DNA of 30,326 nucleotides from Reclinomonas americana ATCC 50394 (taxonomy: Eukaryota > Jakobida > Jakobea > Jakobida): positions 62,752 through 93,077 of the forward strand of contig PS015387.1 of assembly GCA_048213135.1 (NCBI GenBank). The letters run 5' to 3'. Numbering within the stretch: the first letter of the stretch is position 1; the number at the start of each line of letters is the position of its first letter. Below, piece after piece: positions 21,036 to 30,158 of this stretch. The translations under genes and the position numbers were made by a program. The notes beneath the pieces were generated by a model. That model worked only from the letters and a program-made list of their open reading frames with translations. It did not search any database and had not been told where the DNA came from.

Positions 21036-22337
21036 TATGAGTTTATCCACCTGGAGACTCATCTCGTGTATGGTGTCACAGGTACCGACAGCTGTGGGTT
21101 GGTGCGTTGTGTTTGTGTGTGCCGCAGTGACGAGGAAGATAATGTGCCTCACTCGCGCTTCAGGTGTGGGCAAGATGATGGCGCGATCTCTCGCCGTGTT
21201 CAAGACGCTGCCGATCGAGTTCCACGAGTGCGTCTACGAAGCGCTGCTGGGTCGCCTACCAAGAATAGGTGACGATCATCCGGGCGGTGGCGAGTCGTTC
21301 GAGCAGCTGCTGGTGCGGGCACGACTTTTCTCCATTCTGTTCACACCCACAGTATGTTTTTGTTCTCATCCCATGCTACGTAGGAGGACACGTCTCGTAC
21401 CGAGGGCTTGCTGAGCGAGCTGCTGGACTATACCGACAGTACGTCGTCCCTCTTTACGAGAACAAAATCGATCTCTCTCGCCTCATGTTGCCATTGCTGC
21501 AGGGTGGAATCCAGAGCAGGCTCGCAGTTGTCGGTCTACATTGCGCGACTGGCGGCAGGCAGTGGAACTGGTAACGCTGCCCGAGGTGTCGCTAGGCGGA
21601 CACGTTCTCGAAGTCGACAGCGACACGGCGACGGAAGGTCAGTCGTCGTGGTGTTCCACGCGCAAATTGATGCACAACTCAATGCGCACGCGCAGCTCAC
21701 GTGCGAACGCACATGATGCTGTACTTGTACACGGAACTGATTGGTGGCCGCTGGGCGGCGTTCGAAAGTCTGCACAGCGGATTCACCAGGCATGTGTGAT
21801 CACAGCTTTACTTTTCGTTTGCGGGCGTGCTGACACCCTCTCGTACCAGTGTGTGCGGCTCCGAAATGGAGTCTGCACTGAACGACATGACTGGTGCCGA
21901 GGTGCAGCTGGCGTTCCAGTGTCGGCGACACATTGACGCTGCCATGCTGCTCAACAACACCTACTTTGTGTTTCGCGAGGGTGCTCGTCCCGAGGAGGAG
22001 CAGTGGTTCACAGCTGTGCGTCTGCGAGTTGTTTGTCGTTGCTTTCTTCCTTTGTTGACGATTTTGCGTGCGCGGACAGATTGTGCGCCGCCTCTCGCCG
22101 ACACTACTGCGTCGTCTCTTGCGCTTCGCGACGGGTCTCTCGGCGATTCCTCCTTCTGGAAATCTGGCGCAGAGAATTTCTGTCACATTCCTCGGCCCTG
22201 GGCGCAGTTCTGGAACACTGCCCTCCTCGCATACTTGTTCCTCGGTGCTCGATATGCCGCAATACGATTCAGAGGCACAAATGGAGGAGCGGCTGCTGGA
22301 GTCGATCGGTCAAGAATTCGCGCTGCTCTTTGCATAA
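16082..22337 (+). CDS. UEV - Pro/Thr-rich - coiled coil - protein kinase - HECT E3 ubiquitin ligase
   Basis: Reading exons in phase from the ATG at 16082 gives a UEV domain (to about 16890), a Pro/Thr/Ala-rich region (16900-18150), a poly-Asp and poly-Ser stretch (18217-18420), a coiled coil (18480-18900), a helical exon (18986-19110), a protein kinase (19195-20440) and a HECT domain (20570-22337). The kinase end (ERPQAHELL) and the HECT start (VQVNRARVVDDLVDK) lie in one uninterrupted exon (about 20387-20610), so that fusion is direct. The UEV-kinase join depends on an intron of about 85 nt with a polypyrimidine tract ending at 19194; donor gttcct at 19111 keeps frame. No room for a terminator and promoter is apparent there. 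The alternative is a separate kinase-HECT gene starting at an ATG near 19158. Expected role: a ubiquitin ligase that also binds ubiquitin or sorting motifs and phosphorylates (inference). Confidence 0.72.
17434..17970 (+). repeat. In-frame tandem repeat, seven R-R-x-S-P units
   Basis: Within the Pro/Thr/Ala-rich linker, a unit of roughly 55-80 nt encodes G-V/A-x-R-R-P-S-P-S/P-A-x-V, then a run of Thr and an Ala/Pro/Thr spacer. Seven copies keep R-R-P-S-P or R-R-L-S-P, and an eighth is degenerate (C-R-A-S-P-P). The variable Thr number reflects ACG/ACA codon expansion. R-R-x-S is the classical cAMP-dependent kinase consensus and S-P a proline-directed site, so this may be a multiphosphorylated linker (inference). 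The minus-strand frame here (Val/Gly-rich) is a shadow. Confidence 0.9.
18217..18420 (+). other. Acidic poly-Asp and poly-Ser tract
   Basis: The exon beginning at 18217 encodes VPA followed by about eleven Asp, then an E/D-rich run, APKPLGG, and about eight consecutive Ser. It separates the repeat region from the coiled coil of the UEV-kinase-HECT gene. Low-complexity GAC/GAT and TC-rich codons suggest slippage-driven growth. Confidence 0.8.
19195..20440 (+). other. Protein kinase domain with DVD in place of DFG
   Basis: Motifs in order: a weak glycine loop (EVVTGRIFKV, one Gly), catalytic Lys in FVLKVY, a helix-C Glu in TLFEKSLRVLSRIRHPGV, hinge LQMPYYSGGSLRDWL, catalytic loop HRDLKPSN (about 19817-19840), metal loop I-D-V-D-L (Asp codon 19877-19879) instead of DFG, GTHGYQAPEL for the APE region, ASDMYAVGIVFLKC and NPEERPQAHELL. 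Lys, Glu, HRD and the metal-loop Asp remain, so activity is plausible. The Gly of DFG is Asp and the glycine loop is poor, so altered nucleotide handling is possible. At least five introns lie inside the domain. The kinase family is not assignable by eye. Confidence 0.85.
20570..22337 (+). other. HECT E3 ligase catalytic domain
   Basis: Starts in the kinase's last exon with VQVNRARVVDDL. After an intron at 20716-20777 comes CKFEGEEGVDAGGVSNE, the typical HECT L-x-F-x-G-E-x-G-x-D-A-G-G signature. Then come WVGVGKMMARSLAVFKTLPI, HECVYEALLG, TLPEVSLGG, ELIGGRWAAFESLHSGF and the C-lobe LLRFATGLSAIPPSG, LPSSHTCSSVLDMPQY. The catalytic cysteine is codon 22236-22238 in the S-H-T-C context. The end ESIGQEFALLFA fits the HECT C-terminus with its penultimate hydrophobic or aromatic residues. 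All parts of the N and C lobes are represented, so the ligase is probably competent for E2-to-Cys-to-substrate ubiquitin transfer. Confidence 0.87.
20953..21030. repeat. (TG)n microsatellite in a HECT intron
   Basis: A tract of about 78 nt of TG lies inside the intron 20933-21081, whose removal joins MRADR to YRQLWV. This expanded repeat explains why this intron (149 nt) is longer than its neighbours. Confidence 0.95.
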
Positions 22338-22420
22338 ACTAGTAATCATGTATCGCATCATCCGCCCGCGTTGCGAACAATCGCGTTCATATACCTCAAC
22401 GAAAAAGCCAGGCACTACGA
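22338..22420. other. Convergent intergenic spacer
   Basis: Only 83 nt separate the stop of the HECT gene (+) from the stop of the acylase gene (-). The two 3' untranslated regions must be very short or overlap. Confidence 0.75.
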
Positions 22421-25400
22421 CTACACCGACGCAGACGGACCAGCAGCAGCGGCAGAAGCAGGAGCCGGCACGAGTTGGATGCGAGAAGTCTCCGCAGCGC
22501 GCACCTGCTCGTCGGTCCAGTGCATAGGCTTCAACCGGCCACCGAGCCAGTACTGGACTTGATCGTCGTAATGCGGGGTGCCGCGAACGCCACTCTGGCC
22601 CGTCGGCAGGATGTTCATCGAGCGGGACAAGTCGGCACAGTCGACAACCATGCGGTACGAGGGCAGGAAAATGTGTGCCAGGTAGTTGTTCACGGGATCG
22701 GCGGCCGTGTTGTTCAACGTGTCAGCATCCTGTGCGCGACGAGAAAATGAGACTGTGCGGTCCACTGCAGCATAACTGCTCTCAACGCACTCCGCCAAGC
22801 TCGAATGGGCCACGGTTGAAGGCGCCGACCGCCGCGCCAATCGGGTGCTCCATGGTGAACTGGTGCAGACGGCCCCATCGCCACTTGTTGCGGTTCGAAC
22901 CTGCAGCAGCAGCACGAGTTAAGGTCGGCTACCAACAAGTACCAGACCAGAGGGCTGACACACACTCACCCAGCCTCCGCTTCAGCTCGTCATGTGCGTC
23001 CTGCAGCGCATGTGCCACCAGCTGCTGCTTGCCACCCACTTGGCGCAGCAGTTCCGAGTCCTGGTCCAGTTGCAACAGTCGAACCAGAGTGTTGATCTCC
23101 GAGCCATACAACGCACCTGGTGACCGTCAGCGTGAGCAACGAGTCGTGTGTCTGGCGCGCACACATACATCCTCGTTCAACGCAACTGTCCTCCTTGATC
23201 AGGGGGAACACCAGCTTGCCGGTCATCATGTCGGTGACCTCCGGGCCGATCGTGTCCTCCAGCACATTGCGCAGCAGACGAGCTCGGAACACCTGGAGTT
23301 GGAGTGCGATTCTCACGTGAATGGCAGAGAATAATGCACGCAAGAGGACCACACAATGAACCTGGTAAATGGCAGCGGGGGCAGATTGTGCATCCATGAC
23401 GCCGTCAAAGTTCAAGAACTCCTGGAACAAGTCTCGCAACTCCTGGCTGAGGCCACTGACATCGACTTCGCGAACACTGCGTGCCAGGCAAGACGATAAG
23501 TGAGACGAGCACGAACGTGGCTGACCACTCGTCATGCGACGCAACGCGGCCTGCAGATCCAGTGCCGCCAGCGACTTGATATCCATCTGGTGACGACGCG
23601 CGTCCTCCAGAGTGTACTTGCCACCATCTGCAGTGGTTTCCTGCAGACACAATCACGTCAGCCATACCGATTTCCACATGCAGAAAACACAAAGAGACGA
23701 CGCACAATAATGAGATCCTTGATGCGACGCGCACGGTTGCCGTTCAGCCACAGATTGCCGAGATCGTACGGGTACGTCTCCGGATCGATGACGCGATGAT
23801 TGCAGCTGATAATGTATCCTACATCAATGGGCACGGGCAGTGTGAGTCATTGCATTGCGTCCATCCGCAACCACATTAAAAGAAGCGGACCTTGCGCAGG
23901 ATTCAGACAGTGCGGCATTTCGTGCTTCGGCACAAAGCCAGTCCATTCGGTGCGGCTCGTGTTGCCGGGCTGCGGGAAGCGCGGCGACACGGAGCGAATC
24001 GGCACTGCAGCCGCACGCGTGAGCGGATAGTCGCGCGATGTGCCAACAATGCGTTAACTCACCAGCACCGGACAAGCAGTAACCAATGTTGCCGTCGACA
24101 TCGGCGTAGGTGAGGTTGAGGCACACGCAGTCGAAGCCCTGTACAAAGGCCTTGAAGCTGGCCCAGTCGTGCAGGTGCATTTGGTCGCGCAAGTAGTGCA
24201 CAAAGTACGGCATTGTGCCGGCCCAGCACTGGCGCTCTGCCGGCAGCTCGCTGGCGGCCACTGCATGTGCATGAGTGAGTGCGACAGCTTGTTTTGTACC
24301 ACACAAAAAATACAAACCTCGAGGGAGGGGTGGCGACAGGAACACTGCCTGCACTGCAATAGCGCGGTCAACGCTATGCGGCGCCGACAGCACCGAGCTG
24401 ATCACTGGACCGTGATGCGACACGCGCACCGTCTGAAAATGAGAGGCGTGCACGTGAGTTTCTCTTGAACTGTGCACAGGGGGGGAGTGTGCGTCTCCAC
24501 AAACCAGCGTTTCGTCGGGCTTGCTCTTGATCTTGATCACCTCGTGGATCACCTGGAAATCACGCCACTGCTCGTCGTACTTGTACTGCCCGTCATTCTC
24601 CGGGTTCACCTCCTCGATGAAGATGTCGGCAATGTCGGCGAATCCGAGTGTGATGCCGTACGTGATGCGGTCGGTGTGGCCAATGGTGACGCCTGGCATG
24701 GTGGGCATGGCCACGCCTGGGGGAAGGGGGCAAGGGGCAAGGGGGAATGGGGAAGGGGCAAGGAGAAGACAGAGGGACAAGGGAGAAGGGAGAGGAGGGG
24801 GGAGCAATGAGAGTATGAACTGTGACGAAAAGCACTTGTCTTCAACAAGCGTACGCACAGATACCATATGACACGCCCACACACTCACACACTCGCACAA
24901 GACATGTTTCTTTGTCTCTCTCTCTCTCTCTCTCCCTCCCTTCCCTCCCTACAAACCAGTGACATTGATGCCGGCACTCTCGCACTTCAGGTGGAACTCC
25001 ATCCAGATCGACGGCAGACCGACAGCCAAGTGCGGATCCGACGCCAAAATCGGCTTGCCAGTGTCGGTGAGAGCGCCACTGGGGTGGGGAGAGTTGGCGA
25101 TGAGCCGCGTGCATCAAAATGTGCGACGTGCAAGTAACTGGTAGGCTCACCTGACCACCCACGAGTTGGAGCCCTGGCCCGTGGGAATGGCACGCAGCGG
25201 CTCCAGGTTCACCTCGTTGACGCCGAGCGGCAGGATGGTGGGCACATACGACGGGTGCCAGAAATCGAGCTCCTTGGCCGCCTCTTCGCCGATGCGGTCC
25301 ACAATGAGCTGGTTCACCAGCGGCTCGTACCTTTGTGTGCAAACATGCGTCAGTACAAGCGGGGACGCACATTGACAGGGAAAAACTCACCAGCCGTAGT

Positions 25401-25800
25401 TCATCTCGAACGAGATGAGCCTGCGCGTACGTGTGATGGAGAAGATGAGAGGCTGATCTGCATCATGCTCCAGACGCACACACACATACCGATGAATGGC
25501 TAGCAAGTCGGCGATGGTGAACGGAGCCGTGGCGATGCCGGCAAGCGTAAACTCCACCGGTCGCTTGTACGCCGCGCCGGAAATGTACGCATTGATGCCG
25601 TCGACATACGACGAGAACCAGCGTCGCGTCTCCTCATCAATGTGCGCCGCATCCAGCAACCCATTGGCGGCAAACCGCAGCGTACGCGCCAGTCGATCGG
25701 TCGGCAGCGCCGCCTCACCAGCAAACTCGGACAAGCGACCTTTGTGTGGCACATAAGATGATCCATGCAAACTGACACACACCATGATTGTACGTAATGC
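22421..25800 (-). CDS. Penicillin-acylase-family Ntn hydrolase (N-terminus in gap)
   Basis: An N-terminal-nucleophile amidohydrolase, synthesised as a precursor cleaved autocatalytically before a Ser. Reading leftward: GRLSEFAGEAALPTDRLART (alpha chain, from about 25739), then SYVDGINAYISG. The cleavage region is T-G-Q-G/S-N-S-W-V-V with the Ser at codon 25170-25168, then KPILASDPHLAVGLPS, the GVTIGHTDRITYGIT strand, SHHGPVIS, RTEWTGFVP, GYIISCNHRVIDPETYPYDL, KWRWGRLHQFTMEHP and the C-terminal GQSGVRGTPHYDDQ. All are family hallmarks in the usual order. About fifteen short introns split it. Its first 60-80 residues, including any signal peptide, are lost in the gap beginning at 25801. Substrate is unknown; known members cleave beta-lactam side chains, acyl-homoserine lactones or other N-acyl amides. 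It is convergent with the HECT gene. Confidence 0.88.
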
Positions 25801-26011
25801 NNNNNNNNNNNNNNNNNNNNNNNNNNNNNNNNNNNNNNNNNNNNNNNNNNNNNNNNNNNNNNNNNNNNNNNNNNNNNNNNNNNNNNNNNNNNNNNNNNNN
25901 NNNNNNNNNNNNNNNNNNNNNNNNNNNNNNNNNNNNNNNNNNNNNNNNNNNNNNNNNNNNNNNNNNNNNNNNNNNNNNNNNNNNNNNNNNNNNNNNNNNN
26001 NNNNNNNNNNN
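25801..26011. other. Assembly gap (211 N), probably undersized
   Basis: The gap sits between the N-terminal side of the minus-strand acylase and the C-terminal exons of plus-strand threonyl-tRNA synthetase. The missing acylase start and about 80 percent of the synthetase need well over 1.5 kb, so either the length is a placeholder or the two contigs are misjoined. Confidence 0.85.
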
Positions 26012-26479
26012 GGCAAGTGGTGAGTGATGGCCGCGGCGTGGGGGACGTAGATGTGTGACGTGACTCATTTTCCCCCACGATGATACAGGCCGCTGTGGTT
26101 GAGTCCGCGCCAGGTGCGCGTGGTGCCCGTGTCGGAGCGCTTCTGCGACTATGCCTTTGAGGTGCGCAACCGTGTCTTCGAGGCCGGTTTCGACGCCGAG
26201 GTGGACGACAGCGACAACACTGTCAGCAAGAAGGTGCGCACGGCCCAGGTCGAGCACTGGAACTACATTCTCGGTGAGTCTTTTGTGTGTGTGTGCGTGC
26301 GTGCACTTGACGAGTGCGCAGCGAGTTGCTGATTTTGTGTGGCGGTGGTAGTGGTCGGCCAGGATGAGCTGGATCACCAGACGGTGAATGTGCGCACCCG
26401 CGACAACGTCGTGCACGGCGAGTGCAAGGTGGAGGAGCTCATCGAGAGGCTCAACCACTCGCGCGACGCCTTTGAGTAA
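26012..26479 (+). CDS. Threonyl-tRNA synthetase, C-terminal end only
   Basis: Three exons (26012-26019, 26089-26273, 26352-26479) encode GKW, then PLWLSPRQVRVVPVSE, the anticodon-binding beta/alpha region, KKVRTAQVEHWNYILVVGQ and VNVRTRDNVVHGE, ending ERLNHSRDAFE. These are the hallmark C-terminal motifs of class II ThrRS (G-K-x-P-x-W-L-S-P-R-Q and V-N-x-R-T-R-D-N). The enzyme charges tRNA-Thr, and this part is the anticodon-binding domain. The catalytic, editing and TGS domains lie in or beyond the gap. Introns of 69 and 78 nt with GTGAGT donors. Convergent with LSm2, 170 nt between stops. Confidence 0.92.
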
Positions 26480-26649
26480 GCGAGTTCACTCTCTCCCCAC
26501 ATCACAACATTCCGTCGCCAGTGCGCGACGCAAACAGGCAGAAGAGTTAGAAGAGAGAGAGAGAGAGTTTCATAAAAAACAACCGAGCGACAGAGGAAAA
26601 GAAGTTGCATCGAAGGAGATTTTTCATTGAGGCAACGGCGGCGACTGTA

Positions 26650-27341
26650 TCACTTCTTGGGCTGTGCACCGGCGCTGGCCTGCTTGATCTCGATGCGACA
26701 TGCGTTCTGCGGAACAGCAGCGACTGAGGGAGGTGAAGCAAAAGAGAGAGAGGGTGATAGAGAAGCAAAACCTGCAATGCCTCCGTGTCCACATCTGATG
26801 GGTCAATGTGCACGTACCGAATCACCGAGCCGCGGATAAAGCAGTTCTTGATCGACGCCTGTGCATAACAACACGATCATAAATGAGTGCGGAACGCAGA
26901 CAAGGACAACTGGCATCGTCTCTCTCTCTCTCTCCCTCACACACATCTTCTCTCTCCCAAGAGAACTTGCCATGATGCATCTCTCTTCCCTCTCTTCTCC
27001 TCTCTCCCTCTATCACACACACGCACATAACCACTGTCTCCAAGAACTTGCCACGATGCATCTCCCTCTCTACTCTCTTCTCTCTCCCCTCACACACAAA
27101 CAACGCACCAAGTGGGGGAACTTGTCGGGATCACTGACTCGAATGTCATCGAGCTTAAAGTTGAGGTACTCGTCGACAGAGTTGATAAAGCCGCGAATCG
27201 TCAGCTCATTCTTCAGCTCCACTTCCACCACTTTGCCGCGCAGATTCTTGAACAAGCTGAAGAACAACTGTGTGCGAGGAGATCAACATTGAGTGTGCAG
27301 AGTGCAAGGGAGGGCGGCCAGGAAGCACGACAGCGCACCAT
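26650..27341 (-). CDS. LSM2: U6 snRNA-associated Sm-like protein LSm2
   Basis: Four exons (27341-27339, 27267-27109, 26858-26772, 26706-26650) give a 101-residue Sm-fold protein. It reads M-LFFSLFKNLRGKVVEVELK, then TIRGFINSVDEYLNFKL, DPDKFPHL, IKNCFIRGSVIRYVHIDPSD and a short KK end. Sm1 (N-S-V-D-x-Y-L-N) and Sm2 (I-R-G-x-x-I-R-Y-V) are intact. Length and sequence fit LSm2, a subunit of the LSm1-7 (mRNA decay) and LSm2-8 (U6 snRNP) rings. The first coding exon is a lone ATG, and its donor (gtgcgc) and acceptor (cacacag) restore the usual M-L-F start. The third intron side (26859-27108, 250 nt) holds a local repeat. Divergent from RPL3. Confidence 0.92.
26961..27102. repeat. Imperfect tandem duplication in the LSm2 intron
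   Basis: Two copies, about 81 nt apart, of GAACTTGCCAYGATGCATCT followed by CT-rich and ACAC sequence (starting near 26963 and 27044). The duplication enlarges the intron 26859-27108 and is probably neutral. Confidence 0.75.
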
Positions 27342-27652
27342 TGTGTGTGAGAATGGATGGGTGAATCCACGGCCCATCTCGACCGATTGACGTCCACTCC
27401 CAAACCTCGGCAAAAGGTGAGCGCAGGTCGCCGGTCTTGTACGCGTGTGTGTGCCTGTGGTGTGCACGACTGCTCGTATCTCTGTGCATGTCATAGTGTG
27501 CATCTTTGCATGCGCGTGCGTGTGTGGGGAGAGGGGAAGAGAGATGGCTTGCATGTCCTTCACGCTGCATGTGCATGCCGCACCTCACGCACTCCCTCAC
27601 TCGGGCTTGTTGTTGTTTCCCCTTGTGGATTTGCAGGTTATACACACACGCT
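27342..27652. promoter_or_regulatory. Divergent LSm2-RPL3 promoter with candidate RPL3 leader intron
   Basis: The two start codons are 311 nt apart on opposite strands, so one bidirectional promoter must serve both. A donor-like AG|GTGAGC at 27417 and an acceptor-like TTTGCAG ending at 27636 could remove a 220-nt intron from the RPL3 5' untranslated region. I recognise no TATA box. Confidence 0.55.
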
Positions 27653-28418
27653 ATGTCGCACCGCAAGTTCTCGGCACCCCGCCACGGTGAGTGGGTCGCG
27701 CGTTTGCTGGGTGCCATGGCTCCCTCCCCCCATGTGACACTCACCGTTTTTTTGTTCCACTTGCCAGGCTCCCTGGGCTTCCTGCCCCGCAAGCGCTGCG
27801 TGCGCCACCAGGGCAAGGGTGAGCAATAATGTGTCCCCACGTTGATGATGGACTTGTCGTGCTCACCAGTCGTCATTTGTGTGTCACAGTCAAGTCGTTC
27901 CCCCGCGACGACGCCAAGAAGCCATGCCACTTCACCGCCTTCATGGGCTACAAGGCTGGCATGACCCACATTGTGCGCCAGGCCAACCGCGTCGGCTCCA
28001 GTTGCGTTGCTGGCTGGCTGGCCTTGAGCGCAATGCATGACACTGACGACGTGTTTGGTGGTGTGCAGAGATTCACGAGAAGGACGTTGTCGAGTCGGTC
28101 ACCATCATTGAGTGCCCGCCGATGATTGTGGTCGGCATGGTCGGCTACGTCGAGACCCCGCGCGGCCTGCGCACCCTGACCACGGTGTGGGCGGAGAACC
28201 TGTCCAACGAGGTCAAGCGCCGCTTCTACAAGAACTGGACGCACGCCAAGAAGAAGGCCTTCACCAAGTACGCCAAGAAGTGGGCCAGCGAGAAGAAGGA
28301 GATCGAGACCGAGATTGCTCGCATCAAGAAGTACTGCCAGGTCGTGCGCGCCCTCGCTCACACCCAGATCCACAAGATTGGCCTGCGCCAGAAGAAGGCC
28401 CACTTGCTCGAGATCCAG
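27653..28418 (+). CDS. RPL3: Ribosomal protein L3 (uL3), N-terminal half
   Basis: Four exons (27653-27686, 27768-27818, 27890-28000, 28069-28418) encode [22 protein letters not shown], the [18 protein letters not shown] block, [50 protein letters not shown] and [14 protein letters not shown]. This is cytosolic eukaryotic uL3, which contacts the peptidyl-transferase centre. About 182 residues of an expected 380-400 are present. A fourth intron opens at 28419 (gtttgt) and runs into the 20-N gap, and no later L3 exon is seen beyond it. The third intron (28001-28068) uses a GTTGCG donor. Codon use is strongly GC-ending, as expected of a highly expressed gene. Confidence 0.95.
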
Positions 28419-28463
28419 GTTTGTAATCACACACATATGCACGCGCGTGAAGATGGCCCCGAC

Positions 28464-28483
28464 NNNNNNNNNNNNNNNNNNNN
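28464..28483. other. Assembly gap (20 N) truncating RPL3
   Basis: Twenty Ns stand between an RPL3 intron and the 3' end of an unrelated minus-strand gene. At least 550 nt of RPL3 coding sequence is missing, so 20 N cannot be the true distance. Confidence 0.9.
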
Positions 28484-28494
28484 ATCTCTCCACA

Positions 28495-29998
28495 TCATGA
28501 TTCACTTGGGGCGCGCGCAAAGGAGCTGCGGATTTGGCGCCATCTCGGCTCCAGCGACGCACTCCACCCGTGCGCCAGCAGTTGTCGCGCCTGCGGCGAT
28601 GCAAAGGGGGTGAGGAGGGGAGAGAGAGAGAGAGGAAGGCTGGGGAGACGTACCGCATCGGGGGATCGGGAGCACTCATCGATCTCGTCGCCCGTCAAGC
28701 GATACAGCAAGTGTGTGATCTGCACAACTGAGCATTAGCTCTCTTGTGGAGTGGAGGCAAGAAAATAAGATAAAACAGTGCACCTCGGTCGCCTGATGTA
28801 GGAACTTGCAGTCGAGCAAATGCTGGTGCGCTCGTCGGAACCGGCGGCGTCGTTGTACGAGCCGCCAGGTGGCCGTCAGTACAGTGGCGGCGACAGGAGC
28901 CTTGAAGGCCAGCCATCGTGGCAGATGCAGTTCCTGTCGTTGCAGTGCTGCAGAGGAGCTCGTCAGGCATGGAAAAACAAAGAGGCGATCACGAGACAAG
29001 CACCATCAACATCGCCGACAACCGAGAGCAGAAACGACACGGACAGCCACACCGAGTCGGTGGCGCTGGCCACCAGCGGCGACAAGAGGCGACGCCACGT
29101 GCTGGTGGAGAGAGAAAACGCAAACATCTCCTCGTACTTGTCGTCGTGCATGCGCTTATTGGCTCCGAGACGACTGCACAGAGGTGCACTGGTGGTGCGT
29201 CGGCAGTGAGTCCGCGTCACGCAATAGAGGCACAGAGATGCATTAAACACACACCGACTGGCGTGCGCGAGTTCATGCGCCAGGACTTCTGTTTGCGGCA
29301 CACGACCACGGCCTGCACGAGGGAGTCAGTCGATGAAGCAAAAACGAAGTCGGGGGCGATCGTGCGAACCGATCTGAATGAGGCACTGGTTGACGGCCAG
29401 ATCGTAACACACACCACCAGCGAACCACGGCAAGTGACTGCCTTACACAGACACGCCTTGTCAACAGACGCGACGACGATGTCGACAGGCAGCGCAGTCA
29501 CGAAACCGCGATGATCGAATGACCGGCACCCAGTCCACCATCACGCCAAACGTGTCGCGCACCAGCTGTCGCGCCGCCTGCACACTCTCCTCTGGCACTA
29601 CCTCGACCGTCTGCTGCCACTCCTCCCACGACGACCAGAGCTTCTCCCTGTCGCCGACTCGAGATGAACAACAACAACAACAACGGCGACACAAGGATGA
29701 TCGATGGATTACCGTTCGACAACAATCCGCTCCCAGTTCGGCACAAACTCCTCGTACAGAGCGCGCACCTGCTCCACAAAGTCGCCATCGGAGGCGCCCG
29801 GTGCTTTTTGCGTGTCGCAGATGAGCTGGCGAGAGGAAAAGACAATGACCACTTGCGCGGAATCACACCTGGGAAAATGCCGTGCGCGTCCAGCAATCGC
29901 AGCTGTGCATCGCTAAACCTCTTCTCGGTCACAGGATCGCCGCCAGAAGGCGCGGGAAGCGGATGCAGCTGTCGCAGCAGGCGCAGCGCGCGATCCAT
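28495..29998 (-). CDS. Putative membrane-anchored HExxH zinc metalloprotease
   Basis: About seven exons read in phase from the ATG at 29998: MDRALRLLRQLHPLPAPSGG, FSDAQLRLLDAHGIFPG, then LICDTQKAPGASDGDFVEQV, VQAARQLVRDTFGVMVDWVP, HLPWFAGGVCYDLAVNQCLI, then TEVLAHELAHA. Next come RLGANKRMHDDKYEEMFAFS, two hydrophobic segments (TDSVWLSVSFLLSVVG and WLAFKAPVAATVLTATWRLV), a basic RRRRFRR patch and the end RSSFARAPSES. H-E-L-A-H is the zinc/catalytic motif. An EE pair about 20 residues later is a candidate third ligand of gluzincin type. The G-G-x-x-Y-D...I block before HExxH recalls ATP23, and the L-A-H-E...E-E spacing recalls DA1-type peptidases, but neither match is decisive. The start could lie further upstream. 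It is convergent with the truncated RPL3. Confidence 0.6.
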
Positions 29999-30158
29999 GC
30001 AATCATGAATGGACAGTTCGACGACGCGAGCACCAACACGTGGCGCTTTCTGTCCCGACCTCACGCCACACGCAGACGCGCAAGCACACGTGTTCGTTCA
30101 AACCGCATCGACTTTGTGTCTTGTGTATTTGGCGTGTGTGTGGCACTCGAGTTACCCA
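29999..30158. promoter_or_regulatory. Divergent promoter region
   Basis: About 160 nt lie between the start of the minus-strand metalloprotease and the plus-strand start at 30159. Both promoters must fit here. The coding-like minus frame continues to about 30052, where a gacag acceptor-like site occurs, so an extra upstream protease exon is possible. Confidence 0.4.

Noticed and set aside
23824-24900. Single 358-codon minus-strand gene
   Set aside because: It is part of the acylase read through introns that happen to lack stops. The CT/Pro-rich and Val/Cys-rich stretches between family motifs are intronic.
26880-27110. CRISPR-like or regulatory repeat array
   Set aside because: There are only two imperfect copies in CT-rich intronic DNA of a eukaryotic gene, with no regular spacers.
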